Source: an uncultured Bacteroidales bacterium
GTDB taxonomy: Bacteria; Bacteroidota; Bacteroidia; Bacteroidales; Bacteroidaceae
NCBI GenBank assembly: GCA_902798685.1
Contig: CADBXO010000005.1
Span: 1 to 64,000, forward strand
Direction: 5' to 3'
DNA: 64,000 nucleotides
Both the position numbers and the translations under genes were made by a program. Numbering within the stretch: the first letter of the stretch is position 1; each line of letters begins with the position of its first letter. Under the pieces are notes generated by a model. That model was not told the DNA's origin, ran no database searches, and was given only the letters and a program-made list of their open reading frames with translations. Shown in pieces: positions 26,067-33,579 of the stretch.

Positions 26067-26935
26067 CAATTACGCTTTGCAAACAGTCCCATAAGGGCTT
26101 TTACATAATCCTGGTCAGTCCTGACTGATACTGAATCGACACTGCTGCGTGTCAGATAGTCCTGAATACGGGCGGTGTTCTCCTCAAACCACTTTCTGTG
26201 TGCGGCACGGACATTTGCAGATGATGTATCCACATACATCTCCTGTCCGCTTTCGGCATCGGTCAGTTTCATGAGTCCCACATCAGGCAGTTCCTCCATA
26301 CGTCTGTCATAGACACGTATAGCTACGACATCATGCTTGCGGTTTGCAATTGTAAGCGCATTCCTGTAGTCATGCGGATCAATGAAATCGCTCAGCAGGA
26401 ATGCCGTGCAGCGTTTCTTGACGGCTCCTGTAAGGAACTCCAGAGGAACGGTTATGTCAGTAGACTTACTCTCAGGCTCGTAGTTAAGGAGTTCGCGGAT
26501 CAGGTACAGGATATGCTTACGGCCCTTCTTGGGCGGTATGAACTTCTCAATCCTGTCACTGAAGAACACCAGTCCCACCTTATCATTATTCTCGATGGCG
26601 GCAAAAGCCAGTGTGGCGGCTATCTCGGTAACCATCTCACGCTTCATCATTACCTGCGTACCGAAGTTAAGACTGTCCGACACATCAACCATGAGCATAA
26701 CGGTAAGCTCACGCTCCTCCTCAAAGACCTTTGAGTAGGGTTTGTTCATGCGTGCGGTAACATTCCAGTCTATGTCGCGGGGCTCGTCACCGTACTGGTA
26801 CTCACGCACCTCGCTGAATGCCATTCCGCGTCCTTTGAATGCGGTATGGTATTGACCGGCAAAAATGTTACTGGACAGACCACGGGTCTTGATCTCAATT
26901 TTCCGGACCTTCGCTATCAGTTCACTTGTTTCCAT
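26066..26935 (-). CDS. DUF58 domain protein (VWA-like)
   Basis: This 289-residue soluble protein belongs to the DUF58 family that accompanies MoxR ATPases. The DUF58 signature is YGDEPRDIDWNVTARMNKPY. A VWA-like site reads MLMVDVSDSLNFG, with DYLTRSS near the C-terminus. DUF58 proteins are thought to be client or adaptor proteins of MoxR, possibly for metal-dependent complex assembly (family knowledge). It starts 26 nt after moxR and overlaps the next gene by one base. Confidence 0.9.
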   Translation of the reverse strand: METSELIAKVRKIEIKTRGLSSNIFAGQYHTAFKGRGMAFSEVREYQYGDEPRDIDWNVTARMNKPYSKVFEEERELTVMLMVDVSDSLNFGTQVMMKREMVTEIAATLAFAAIENNDKVGLVFFSDRIEKFIPPKKGRKHILYLIRELLNYEPESKSTDITVPLEFLTGAVKKRCTAFLLSDFIDPHDYRNALTIANRKHDVVAIRVYDRRMEELPDVGLMKLTDAESGQEMYVDTSSANVRAAHRKWFEENTARIQDYLTRSSVDSVSVRTDQDYVKALMGLFAKRN

Positions 26936-26961
26936 ACTAAACTGATTACAAGGTAGTTAAA

Positions 26962-27957
26962 TTAAGGTACTTCAACCTTGTTCAAGATACGGCTTACCAG
27001 CTCGTCCTGAGTTACGTTAGTAGCCTCAGCCTCATATGTAAGGCCGATGCGGTGACGCAATACATCATGTGCGATGGCACGTACATCCTCAGGTACTACA
27101 TAACCGCGACGCTTGATGAACGCATATGAACGTGCGGCAAGAGCCAGGTTGATTGATGCACGGGGTGAACCGCCAAATGAAATGAGTTCCTTAACCTCCT
27201 TGAGTCCGTATTTCTCGGGATAACGTGTAGCGAATACGATATCGGCAATATACTGCTCGATCTTCTCGTCCAGATATACCATATCAACCACCTTACGTGC
27301 CTCGATGATGTCATCAGTGCTCATAACGGGCTTTACGGTACCGATTTCATGGTGGATCTGCTGGTGGATGATCTTCTTCTCCTCCTCGATCTTGGGATAG
27401 TCAATGACAGCCTTGAGCATGAAACGGTCAACCTGTGCCTCAGGCAGCGGATATGTACCCTCCTGCTCTATCGGGTTCTGTGTAGCCATGACAAGGAAAG
27501 GCTTGGGAAGCTTGAATGTCTCACCGCCAAGTGTTACCTGACGCTCCTGCATGGCCTCGAGCAGAGCACTCTGTACCTTTGCCGGAGCACGGTTGATCTC
27601 ATCGGCCAAAATGAAATTGGCGAATACCGGGCCTTTCTTGGGAAGGAAGGACTCATCCTTCTGGCTGTAGATCATTGTACCTACAACATCGGCAGGCAAC
27701 AGGTCAGGAGTAAACTGTATACGGTTGAAACTTGCGTCAATAAGTGATGCAAGGGTCTTGATGGCAAGTGTCTTGGCCAGACCGGGCACACCTTCCAACA
27801 GTATGTGGCCATCTGAAAGAAGACCGATAAGAAGTGACTCTACAAGGTGTTTCTGCCCTACGATAACCTGATCCATACCGGCCATCAGGTTGGTAACGAA
27901 TGCGCTCTGTTTCTCTATGCGCTCATTCAGTTCCCTAATGTCAACGTTTTCACTCAT
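26962..27957 (-). CDS. moxR: MoxR-type AAA+ ATPase
   Basis: This 331-residue MoxR-family AAA+ chaperone is the first gene of the Bat operon. Walker A is EGVPGLAKTLAIKT, Walker B is ILADEINRAP, and sensor 1 is VMATQNPIEQEGTYPLPEAQ. The pore-loop-bearing insert and sensor 2 (GGSPRASINLALAARSYA) are present. MoxR proteins remodel VWA-domain partners, here most likely BatA, BatB and the DUF58 protein. A -7 promoter and a GC-rich hairpin precede it. Confidence 0.94.
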   Translation of the reverse strand: MSENVDIRELNERIEKQSAFVTNLMAGMDQVIVGQKHLVESLLIGLLSDGHILLEGVPGLAKTLAIKTLASLIDASFNRIQFTPDLLPADVVGTMIYSQKDESFLPKKGPVFANFILADEINRAPAKVQSALLEAMQERQVTLGGETFKLPKPFLVMATQNPIEQEGTYPLPEAQVDRFMLKAVIDYPKIEEEKKIIHQQIHHEIGTVKPVMSTDDIIEARKVVDMVYLDEKIEQYIADIVFATRYPEKYGLKEVKELISFGGSPRASINLALAARSYAFIKRRGYVVPEDVRAIAHDVLRHRIGLTYEAEATNVTQDELVSRILNKVEVP

Positions 27958-27983
27958 AAGATTATATTTATCAGTTAGTCAGT

Positions 27984-28015
27984 CCGTGCCCGTACCCTTT
28001 CGGGAACAGGCACGG
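27984..28015 (-). promoter_or_regulatory. GC-rich hairpin in the moxR 5' UTR
   Basis: On the minus strand CCGTGCC and GGCACGG form a 7-bp stem, with an inner CCC/GGG stem separated by an internal loop. It starts directly after the predicted transcription start and ends about 26 nt before the moxR ATG. There is no T-tract, so it is not a normal terminator; it may protect the 5' end of a 9-kb transcript. Confidence 0.5.
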
Positions 28016-28017
28016 CC

Positions 28018-28025
28018 CAAATATA
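28018..28025 (-). promoter_or_regulatory. -7 box of the Bat operon
   Basis: The minus-strand sequence TATATTTG is an exact TAnnTTTG match, about 61 nt upstream of the moxR ATG. A small inverted repeat, AGCCG-TTAT-CGGCT, lies 12 nt further upstream, roughly where the -33 element should be, and could be an operator. No TTTG is seen there. Confidence 0.5.
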
Positions 28026-28099
28026 TGACTATTTATCAGCCGTTATCGGCTAAAAAGGTTTAAATAGTATTGCTTTTATAATACCGTTAAACTTAATTG

Positions 28100-29029
28100 T
28101 TATTTGTTTGCCAGCTCAGGCACCTTGATCTGGGTACCAACAGGCAGCTTCTTGAATGACTTTGACTTAAGACCGTTGTACTTGGCGATATACGGCCACA
28201 GCTTCTTTGTACCGTAGTACTTGAGAGCGATGGTGGTAAGCATGTCACCCTTCTCCATCTTGTGAGTGGTCTTGGTGCCTACGATCTTGTAGTTTACTGT
28301 ATCTGCAACGGTAAAGAGCGGGAGAGCCTTCTCCTGGTCAGCCTTGATGAGAGCGAACTTGGCGGGCTCCTTCTTAGCGGGCTGAGCCTCGGGCTTCTTC
28401 TCTGGTGCAGGCTGTACTGCTGCGGGTGCCGGAGCCTTGGGCTTAACTTCCTTATCGGCCTTCTTCAAAGCCTTGCCGCCGAATACGGGCCAGAGCAGGA
28501 TAACGATCAGAGCAATTACGAGAATGGCGATGATGATCTTGATCCATGCACCGCATCCGCTCTTCTTCTCCTCTTCCTTCTTAACTTCTTTCTTACTCTC
28601 CTTGGGAGCCTTCTTGGGCTCATTTGCTTTACCTTTTTCCATACTGTCTGTTGTTATTTGTGTTGAATTTTCATTCTGTTCCATCTTATCGAGCTGTGCA
28701 GCCTGCTCCTCGCTGATTTCAACTGTTTCAAATGCAGCGAACGGTTTGTTGATACGCTCCTTGAGGTCTGCGTCAGGGATAAATGAGATTTTCTGATGAC
28801 CCTCGATGGTGAATCTCTCGCCTGAATTTACATTCACGCTCTCACGGTCCTCCATCTGGACAAGCTTGAAGGTACCAAGGCCCTTGACCTTGACAAGACC
28901 TTCAGAAAGCACACTCTGTGATATGATATCAAAGAAGTTCTTTACGAACTGCTCGGATGCGGCTTTTGACATTCCGCCAGCCTGTGACAGCAGGTCAGCA
29001 AGCTGAGAAAGATTAATCTTGTTATCCAT
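28100..29029 (-). CDS. HU-family DNA-binding domain fused to membrane anchor and LysM domain
   Basis: This 309-residue fusion begins with an HU/IHF-like domain (1-95: LSQLADLLSQAGGMSKAASE, VKVKGLGTFKLV, SGERFTIEGHQKISFIP). A Lys/Glu-rich segment (about 131-157) and one strong transmembrane helix (about 162-182) follow. Next come a Pro/Ala/Lys linker (about 191-225) and a C-terminal LysM domain (about 256-305: HKMEKGDMLTTIALKYYGTK ... LPVGTQIKVP). With positive charge before the helix, the HU part should be cytoplasmic and the LysM part periplasmic, so it could tether DNA to peptidoglycan (inference). It follows a plain HU gene by 8 nt in the ftsY-rimO operon. Confidence 0.9.
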   Translation of the reverse strand: MDNKINLSQLADLLSQAGGMSKAASEQFVKNFFDIISQSVLSEGLVKVKGLGTFKLVQMEDRESVNVNSGERFTIEGHQKISFIPDADLKERINKPFAAFETVEISEEQAAQLDKMEQNENSTQITTDSMEKGKANEPKKAPKESKKEVKKEEEKKSGCGAWIKIIIAILVIALIVILLWPVFGGKALKKADKEVKPKAPAPAAVQPAPEKKPEAQPAKKEPAKFALIKADQEKALPLFTVADTVNYKIVGTKTTHKMEKGDMLTTIALKYYGTKKLWPYIAKYNGLKSKSFKKLPVGTQIKVPELANK

Positions 29030-29037
29030 AGCCGTCC

Positions 29038-29310
29038 TTATTTAAGTTTCTCCTTAAGAATTGAACTGGGCTTGTAGGTCAGTACAAGTTTGGGCGGTAC
29101 GAGCATACGTACGCCTGTTGTCGGATTGACCGATACACGCTCATTCTTTTTCTTCACTTCAAGAACACCGAATCCGGAAAGACTCACGGAATCGCCGTTC
29201 TGCCATAGGTTCTCCATAACTCCGATAAGAGTCTGGATCTGTTCCGCAGCCTGTTCGGCCGACATCTGGCATTTGCCGGACAACTCTGTCAAAAACTGCT
29301 TGTTATTCAT
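29038..29310 (-). CDS. HU-family DNA-binding protein
   Basis: This 90-residue HU/IHF-like nucleoid protein has an N-terminal helical dimer part (KQFLTELSGKCQMSAEQAAEQ), the turn VSLSGFGVLEV, and the DNA-binding arm ending NPTTGVRMLVPPKLVLTYKP. It lacks the canonical RNPQTG arm tip but keeps NPTTG. It is a separate gene between rimO (20 nt gap) and the HU-LysM fusion (8 nt gap), and the two could form a heterodimer (inference). Confidence 0.92.
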   Translation of the reverse strand: MNNKQFLTELSGKCQMSAEQAAEQIQTLIGVMENLWQNGDSVSLSGFGVLEVKKKNERVSVNPTTGVRMLVPPKLVLTYKPSSILKEKLK

Positions 29311-29330
29311 TTATCGGTTAGTTTGGTTGA

Positions 29331-30626
29331 TTATTTCACTTCTCCATACAGGTCAAAGGCATCGGCCTCTGTAACCTTTACATTCACGAACTCGCCTATG
29401 GGCAGCTCCCTGTCGGCCTTTATAAGGACCTCGGGGTCAACCTCAGGTGAATCGAACTCAGTGCGTCCCACATAATACTCACCCTCCAGACGGTCAATCA
29501 TAGTCTTGAATGTCTTACCCACCTTTGATTCACTTATTAAGGCCGATATGTCCTGCTGCACGCGCATAAGGCGTGACAGGCGGGCCTGCTTGATTTCATC
29601 GGTGATATCGTCCTTGTAATGCAGGGCTGAGTATGTTCCGTCAACTTCACAATATGCAAATGCGCCCATGCGCTCAAAACGCTGTTCCTTTACAAAGTCC
29701 AGCAGCTGGGCGTAATCATCATCGGTTTCACCGGGGAAACCTACCATAAGCGTGGTGCGCAGATGTATTCCGGGAACCTCCTCACGTATGCGTGCCAGGA
29801 ACTCACGGGTCTGCTGAGCGGTAATATTGCGGTGCATACGCTTGAGTACCGGGTCGCTGATATGCTGCAGGGCTATGTCCATGTACTTGCACACATTGTC
29901 ACGCTCACGCATTACAGGCAGCAGATCAAACGGGAAGTTGTTGGGATAGCCGTAGTGCAGACGCAGCCACTCTACTCCGGGTATGTCTGATATACGCTGT
30001 ACAAGCTCTGCAAGCATAGGCTTATGGGCAATATCAGTACCGTAATATGTCAGGTCCTGTGCTATCAGCTGTATCTCCTTTACGCCTTTGGCAACCAGTT
30101 TGCGTGCCTCATCCAGTATATCCTCCTGACTGCGGGACTGGTATTTGCCGGTCATAAGGGGTATTGCGCAGTATGCACAGCCGCGGTTGCAGCCCTCTGC
30201 GATCTTGAGATAGGCATAATGGGAAGGCGTAGTAATGATACGGTCATTCTCGTATTCACCGTGCCATTTGCGGCCCATTTCCTTGAGGATACCGCCCCAG
30301 TCGAACTTGCCGTACCAGCCGTCAACCTCGGGAATCTCGGCCATAAGCTCCTTGTGGAACTTCTGTGATAGGCATCCCATTACATATATTTTGCCGATTT
30401 TTCCGGTCTTTTTGAGCTCTGCGCACTCCAGGATCATATTGATTGATTCCTCCTGTGCATCGCCTATAAAACCGCACGTATTGATGACCACGGTCTCAGC
30501 GCTGACCTTGTCAGGATCATGTCTCACCTTGAGGCCCTCAGCTCTGAATTGAGCTATAAGTTTCTCAGAATCAACAAGATTCTTGGAGCAGCCTAAAGTG
30601 ATTATGTCAACGCTGTTATGACGCAT
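29331..30626 (-). CDS. rimO: Ribosomal protein S12 methylthiotransferase RimO
   Basis: RimO is a radical-SAM enzyme that methylthiolates Asp88 of ribosomal protein S12. The N-terminal UPF0004 domain has LGCSKNLVDSE, INTCGFI and GCLSQK, giving the three Cys ligands of the auxiliary cluster. The radical-SAM motif is EGCNRGCAYCAIP (CxxxCxxC), and a TRAM domain closes the protein. LGCSKN rather than LGCQMN supports RimO over MiaB. I used the ATG giving MRHNSVDII (431 residues), one base after the ftsY stop, instead of an upstream codon inside ftsY. Confidence 0.96.
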   Translation of the reverse strand: MRHNSVDIITLGCSKNLVDSEKLIAQFRAEGLKVRHDPDKVSAETVVINTCGFIGDAQEESINMILECAELKKTGKIGKIYVMGCLSQKFHKELMAEIPEVDGWYGKFDWGGILKEMGRKWHGEYENDRIITTPSHYAYLKIAEGCNRGCAYCAIPLMTGKYQSRSQEDILDEARKLVAKGVKEIQLIAQDLTYYGTDIAHKPMLAELVQRISDIPGVEWLRLHYGYPNNFPFDLLPVMRERDNVCKYMDIALQHISDPVLKRMHRNITAQQTREFLARIREEVPGIHLRTTLMVGFPGETDDDYAQLLDFVKEQRFERMGAFAYCEVDGTYSALHYKDDITDEIKQARLSRLMRVQQDISALISESKVGKTFKTMIDRLEGEYYVGRTEFDSPEVDPEVLIKADRELPIGEFVNVKVTEADAFDLYGEVK

Positions 30627-30627
30627 G

Positions 30628-31587
30628 TTACTCGGCATTGAAGAGTGAATCAACAAATTCGGTCTTGTTGAACACCTGCAGATTATCTATTCCCTCGCCC
30701 AGTCCTACGTACTTTACAGGCACCTTGAACTGGTCTGAAATACCTATTACGACACCTCCCTTGGCTGTTCCGTCAAGTTTGGTGATGGCCAGCTGTGTGA
30801 CGTGTGTGGCCAGGGTGAACTGCTTGGCCTGCTCAAAGGCGTTCTGACCGGTGGAACCGTCCAAAACAAGCAGCACATCATCAGGAGCGCCCTCAACGAC
30901 CTTGTTCATCACGTTGCGTATCTTGGTAAGCTCATTCATCAGGCCTACCTTGTTGTGCAGACGGCCTGCGGTATCAATGAGAACCACGTCAACATCATTT
31001 GCCACGGCTGAGCTGAGAGTATCATATGCCACTGATGCGGGATCAGAACCCATCTCCTGTCTTATTACCGGAACATCAACCCTGCGTCCCCACTCCTGCA
31101 GCTGCTCTATTGCGGCGGCACGGAATGTATCGGCAGCACCCAGCATAACCTTGAGGCCGCGTTTCTTGAACTGATAGGCAAGTTTACCGATTGTAGTGGT
31201 CTTTCCCACTCCGTTCACGCCAACCACAAGCACAACGTACGGCTTGCGTCCTGCGGGAACGCCGAAAGGCTCCAGGCTGTCATCCGGATTGTTCTCCACG
31301 AGCAGGGCCGATATCTCATCACGCAGTATGGCGTTGAGCTCGGATGTGCCCATGTACTTGTCACGTGCCACACGCTCCTGAATGCGCTTTACGATCTTGA
31401 GAGTGGTCTCTACGCCTACATCGGACGTAATCAGGACCTCCTCGAGATTATCCAGCACCTCATCATCAACCTGTGATTTGCCTGCAACGGCACGTGCTAT
31501 CTTGGAGAACACTGAACTCTTGGTCTTTTCAAGACCTTTGTCCAGGACCTCTTTTTTATCTTTTGAGAAAAATGAAAACAAACCCAT
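30628..31587 (-). CDS. ftsY: Signal recognition particle receptor FtsY
   Basis: FtsY is the SRP receptor GTPase for co-translational membrane targeting. The 319-residue protein has a short N-terminal region (MGLFSFFSKDKKEVL), the helical N domain, and the G domain with GVNGVGKTTTIGKL (G1), DTFRAAAIEQL, LIDTAGR (G3) and TKLDGTAKGG (G4/G5). The start MGLFSFF was chosen because a promoter ends about 45 nt upstream and would lie inside any longer frame. It is first in an operon with rimO and two HU genes. Confidence 0.96.
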   Translation of the reverse strand: MGLFSFFSKDKKEVLDKGLEKTKSSVFSKIARAVAGKSQVDDEVLDNLEEVLITSDVGVETTLKIVKRIQERVARDKYMGTSELNAILRDEISALLVENNPDDSLEPFGVPAGRKPYVVLVVGVNGVGKTTTIGKLAYQFKKRGLKVMLGAADTFRAAAIEQLQEWGRRVDVPVIRQEMGSDPASVAYDTLSSAVANDVDVVLIDTAGRLHNKVGLMNELTKIRNVMNKVVEGAPDDVLLVLDGSTGQNAFEQAKQFTLATHVTQLAITKLDGTAKGGVVIGISDQFKVPVKYVGLGEGIDNLQVFNKTEFVDSLFNAE

Positions 31588-31632
31588 AAAAAACATTGAT
31601 GAATACGGCAAATCCTGGCCGTACCCAATGCG

Positions 31633-31663
31633 CAAAATTAAATAAATAAGGTGGAAAAAACAA
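31633..31663 (-). promoter_or_regulatory. ftsY operon promoter
   Basis: On the minus strand TTG is followed after 20 nt by TAATTTTG, a full -33/-7 pair. The transcript would start about 40 nt before the ftsY ATG and just after the terminator of the preceding ribosomal-protein operon. Confidence 0.65.
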
Positions 31664-31672
31664 TACTAAAAT

Positions 31673-31706
31673 AAAAAAGAAGAGTGACTCGAAAAAGCCA
31701 CTCTTC
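31673..31706 (-). terminator. Terminator of rpmB-rpmG-DUF4295
   Basis: On the minus strand GAAGAGTG pairs with CACTCTTC around a 12-nt loop, followed by six T residues. It lies 25 nt after the DUF4295 stop codon. Confidence 0.88.
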
Positions 31707-31730
31707 AATATTTATTTGTCAAGTATCTGC

Positions 31731-31877
31731 TTACTTGATAGCCTCCTTAAGCTGCTCGTCTGAAACGATCTGCTCGGTGAACATGTATGCACCGGTCTTA
31801 GGTGACTTAACCATCTTAATGACCTTGGCCATTGAGACCTTACCCTGACGCAGGGTAGCAACTACTTTCTTTGCCAT
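31731..31877 (-). CDS. DUF4295 family small basic protein
   Basis: This 48-residue open frame begins MAKKVVATLRQGKVSMAKVI and ends EQLKEAIK. The family is a Bacteroidetes-specific small protein nearly always encoded directly after rpmG, as here (12 nt gap). Its basic N-terminus and position suggest a ribosome-associated protein (inference from context); no function is established to my knowledge. It is too short for most ORF filters and easily missed. Confidence 0.85.
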   Translation of the reverse strand: MAKKVVATLRQGKVSMAKVIKMVKSPKTGAYMFTEQIVSDEQLKEAIK

Positions 31878-31889
31878 GGTTCTTACGTA

Positions 31890-32078
31890 TTACTTGATCT
31901 CACGATGGATTGTCATCCTCTTGAGAATGGGGTTATACTTCTTAAGTTCCAGTCTCTCAGGAGTGTTCTTCCTGTTCTTGGTGGTAATGTAACGGGAAGT
32001 GCCCGGCATACCGCTGTCTTTGTGCTCAGTGCATTCCAGGATAACCTGAACCCTGTTGCCTTTTACTTTCTTTGCCAT
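31890..32078 (-). CDS. rpmG: 50S ribosomal protein L33
   Basis: This 62-residue L33 has the family core [20 protein letters not shown], then [17 protein letters not shown]. Only one Cys is present (ECTE), so this is a zinc-independent (C-minus type) L33 lacking the two CxxC pairs. It lies 24 nt after rpmB and 12 nt before DUF4295. Confidence 0.95.
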   Translation of the reverse strand: MAKKVKGNRVQVILECTEHKDSGMPGTSRYITTKNRKNTPERLELKKYNPILKRMTIHREIK

Positions 32079-32102
32079 AGTAGTATGAACTCCTTTCTGT
32101 TA

Positions 32103-32363
32103 TTACGCAATGATTCTGATGTCTTTCCAATCGCAATAACCGTTAGCGACTGCCTCCTTGAGGGCGGCATCAAGACCTTTCTTGTTAATGATTCTCAGGC
32201 CGGCAGCACTGAGTTTGAGGCTGATCCAGCAGTTCTCCTCAACATAGAAGAACTTCTTAGTGAACAGGTTAACATCAAATGTTCTCTTAGTTCTGCGCTT
32301 TGAGTGAGACACATTGTTGCCAACCATTGCCTTCTTTCCGGTGATCTGACAAATTCTTGACAT
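32103..32363 (-). CDS. rpmB: 50S ribosomal protein L28
   Basis: This 86-residue L28 starts [20 protein letters not shown] and continues [13 protein letters not shown], both diagnostic. The zinc CxxC pairs seen in some L28 proteins are absent. It is the first gene of a three-gene ribosomal operon with rpmG and DUF4295. Confidence 0.96.
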   Translation of the reverse strand: MSRICQITGKKAMVGNNVSHSKRRTKRTFDVNLFTKKFFYVEENCWISLKLSAAGLRIINKKGLDAALKEAVANGYCDWKDIRIIA

Positions 32364-32410
32364 ATCTATCTGTTTTTATTCGTTTTTTGCTGTATTCTCA
32401 AAACAGGGTG

Positions 32411-32442
32411 CAAAATAACACATATTTTTTCATTCTGCCAAA
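32411..32442 (-). promoter_or_regulatory. rpmB promoter
   Basis: On the minus strand TTTG is followed after 20 nt by TTATTTTG, one mismatch from TAnnTTTG. The spacing equals that of other good promoters in this window. The 5' UTR would be about 40 nt. Confidence 0.55.
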
Positions 32443-32462
32443 CAAAACATCCTTTTTTTATG

Positions 32463-33491
32463 TTAAAGGCGCGTGTTGGAATAGATTGGAACGTCTATTC
32501 CGCAGAATTCCTTGTCCAAATACTTGAAATAGCCCGTGCAAGCTATCATGGCGGCGTTATCGGTGGTGTATGAGAAAGGCGGAATATAGACCTTCCAGCG
32601 GTAACGTCTGGCATGATCCTGGAACGCCTCGCGAAGTCCGGTATTGGCCGATACCCCACCCGCCACTGCAATGCGGTTTATGCCGGTATCCTTGGCCGCC
32701 TGACGCAGCTTCTTCATGAGTATCTCGACTATGGTACGCTCAAGTGATGCGCAAAGGTCCTCCTTGTGATGCTCTATGAAATCCGGATCCTCCTTGACCC
32801 AGTCACGCAGATTGTACAGGAACGATGTCTTGAGTCCGCTGAAACTGTAGTTGTATCCGGGAATATTGGGCTTGCTGAAGGTGTATGCCTTGGGATTTCC
32901 CTGACGTGCCAGGCGGTCGATTATCGGACCTCCGGGATAACCGAATCCCATTACTTTTGAGCACTTGTCCATGGCCTCGCCGGCAGCATCGTCGATAGTC
33001 TGTCCCAGAATCTCCATCCTGTTGTATGATTCCACCTTGACAATCTGTGAGTTACCGCCTGAAACCAGCAAACAGAGGAACGGGAACTCCGGAGCATTGG
33101 ATTCCTCACCCGGTTTGCGGATGAAATGGGCCAAAATGTGTCCCTGCAGATGGTTCACTTCAATCATAGGAATGTTCAGTGAACGGGCAAAGCCTTTGGC
33201 AAACGAAACACCCACCAGAAGTGAGCCCATCAGACCCGGACCACGTGTGAAAGCAACCGCGCTGAGCTGTCCGGCATCAATTCCGGCCCTTTTCAACGCA
33301 GTATCCACCACAGGAACGATGTTCTGCTGGTGAGCGCGCGAAGCAAGTTCAGGAACCACTCCGCCGTACTCCTCATGAACCTTCTGGCTGGCCACCACAT
33401 TGGACAGAAGTTCGCCGTTGCAGATCACTGCAGCCGACGTATCATCGCATGATGACTCAATACCTAGTATATAAATGTTATTATTATTCAT
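32463..33491 (-). CDS. tsaD: tRNA N6-adenosine threonylcarbamoyltransferase
   Basis: TsaD transfers threonylcarbamoyl from TC-AMP to A37 of ANN-decoding tRNAs. The ASKHA-fold protein of 342 residues shows IYILGIESSCDDTSAAV, VPELASRAHQQNI, the metal-binding HLQGHILAHF, LLVSGGNSQIV, VAGGVSANTGLR and TTDNAAMIA. The partners tsaB and tsaE are not nearby. It is a single gene, divergent from paaK, with its own -7 box. Confidence 0.97.
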   Translation of the reverse strand: MNNNNIYILGIESSCDDTSAAVICNGELLSNVVASQKVHEEYGGVVPELASRAHQQNIVPVVDTALKRAGIDAGQLSAVAFTRGPGLMGSLLVGVSFAKGFARSLNIPMIEVNHLQGHILAHFIRKPGEESNAPEFPFLCLLVSGGNSQIVKVESYNRMEILGQTIDDAAGEAMDKCSKVMGFGYPGGPIIDRLARQGNPKAYTFSKPNIPGYNYSFSGLKTSFLYNLRDWVKEDPDFIEHHKEDLCASLERTIVEILMKKLRQAAKDTGINRIAVAGGVSANTGLREAFQDHARRYRWKVYIPPFSYTTDNAAMIACTGYFKYLDKEFCGIDVPIYSNTRL

Positions 33492-33517
33492 CAGCCCATT
33501 TTTTTGCTTTCGGTCTG

Positions 33518-33525
33518 CAAAGTTA
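33518..33525 (-). promoter_or_regulatory. -7 box for tsaD
   Basis: The minus-strand sequence TAACTTTG matches TAnnTTTG exactly and lies 27 nt upstream of the tsaD ATG. On the other strand, TTATTTTG at 33540-33547 is a weaker candidate for paaK. Confidence 0.5.
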
Positions 33526-33579
33526 CCACAAATATTCTCTTATTTTGCACCAATTTGATTACTTACCTTACTTCATACT

